From an uncultured Erythrobacteraceae bacterium (GTDB lineage: Bacteria; Pseudomonadota; Alphaproteobacteria; Sphingomonadales; Sphingomonadaceae), in contig CATMNW010000022.1 in assembly GCA_950071875.1 (NCBI GenBank), forward strand, positions 1 to 15,980: 15,980 nucleotides of DNA, read 5' to 3'. The notes under the pieces were generated by a model, which worked only from the letters and a program-made list of their open reading frames with translations, searched no databases and had not been told where the DNA came from. Shown piece after piece: positions 15,697 through 15,980 of the stretch; position 1 is the first letter of the stretch; every line of letters starts with the position of its first letter. Position numbers and translations under genes: made by a program.

Positions 15697-15980
15697 TGGG
15701 CAAGGAAACCGGCTTTCTCGAATACGAGCGCGAGGATCGCACCTATCGCGATCCCGAAGAACGGCTGACGCATTACAAGGAATTCGTGGTTCCGCTGAGC
15801 GAGGACCAGCTGCGCAAGCAGGCTGCGCGCTGCATGAACTGCGGCATCCCCTATTGTCACAACGGCTGTCCGGTGAACAACATCATCCCGGACTGGAACC
15901 ACCTCGTCTATGAAGACGACTGGAAGAACGCGCTCGACGTTCTCCATTCGACCAACAATTTCCCCGAGTTTACCGGCCGG
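15696..15980 (+). CDS. gltD: Glutamate synthase small subunit, N-terminal part (truncated by window)
   Basis: The first 95 codons of the beta subunit are present, starting at the ATG that overlaps the gltB stop (TAATG). This flavin- and iron-sulfur-containing subunit takes electrons from NADPH and passes them to GltB. The N-terminal iron-sulfur signature is intact: RCMNCGIPYCHNGCPVNNIIPDW, with Cys46, Cys49, Cys54 and Cys58. FAD- and NADPH-binding motifs would lie beyond the right edge. The one-base overlap indicates translational coupling, which suits a complex built from both subunits. Confidence 0.96.
   Translation, partial: MGKETGFLEYEREDRTYRDPEERLTHYKEFVVPLSEDQLRKQAARCMNCGIPYCHNGCPVNNIIPDWNHLVYEDDWKNALDVLHSTNNFPEFTGR

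Noticed and set aside
1..15980. CRISPR arrays, tRNA/rRNA genes, insertion sequences, prophage or integrase genes
   Set aside because: I looked for repeated spacers, cloverleaf-like segments, terminal inverted repeats and transposase motifs and saw none.

Overview
This is a G+C-rich chromosomal window that reads like an alphaproteobacterium of the Sphingomonadales, most likely Erythrobacteraceae. I base that on the gene mix: exosortase A-associated glycan genes, an intracellular polyhydroxyalkanoate (PHA) depolymerase, a DUF4126 protein and the alphaproteobacterial style of GltB/GltD. No database search was possible, so the taxonomy is an inference.

Layout. (1) 1-997, minus strand: the N-terminal half of an MsbA-like ABC exporter that runs off the left edge. 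(2) 1163-2416, plus: intracellular PHA depolymerase phaZ, divergent from the exporter, with a TTG start. (3) 2422-4794, minus: a probable three-gene unit, transcribed as MaoC-type enoyl-CoA hydratase, then thiolase, then a DUF4126 membrane protein. (4) 5019-7016, plus: a five-helix membrane protein with a periplasmic sulfatase/LTA-synthase-like domain. Its 3' end overlaps the next gene, on the opposite strand, by 130 bp. (5) 6887-8468, minus: an exosortase A-associated O-antigen-ligase-like protein, preceded by an 8-base-overlapping 60-residue membrane protein. (6) 8549-10808, plus: an exosortase A-associated glycosyltransferase followed by an unrecognised membrane-anchored acidic protein. (7) 11029 to the right edge, plus: gltB (complete) and gltD (5' part), the two subunits of NADPH-dependent glutamate synthase.

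How the genes fit together. phaZ, the MaoC hydratase and the thiolase all act on hydroxyacyl- and ketoacyl-CoA chemistry, so the left third looks like carbon storage and beta-oxidation. The middle third (sulfatase-like enzyme, ligase, small membrane protein, glycosyltransferase) looks like cell-surface glycan assembly tied to the PEP-CTERM/exosortase A pathway, although the exosortase itself is not here. The right third is core ammonium assimilation. There is no gene-free stretch longer than about 225 bases. I saw no tRNA, rRNA, CRISPR array, insertion sequence or phage gene.

Most of the window is ordinary. The points most worth a second look are the degenerate MopE-like Asp/Gly motif in the sulfatase-like protein, the small coupled membrane protein, the antisense overlap at the end of the ligase, the TGC-type inverted repeats upstream of phaZ, and an apparent 8-codon duplication in PhaZ.
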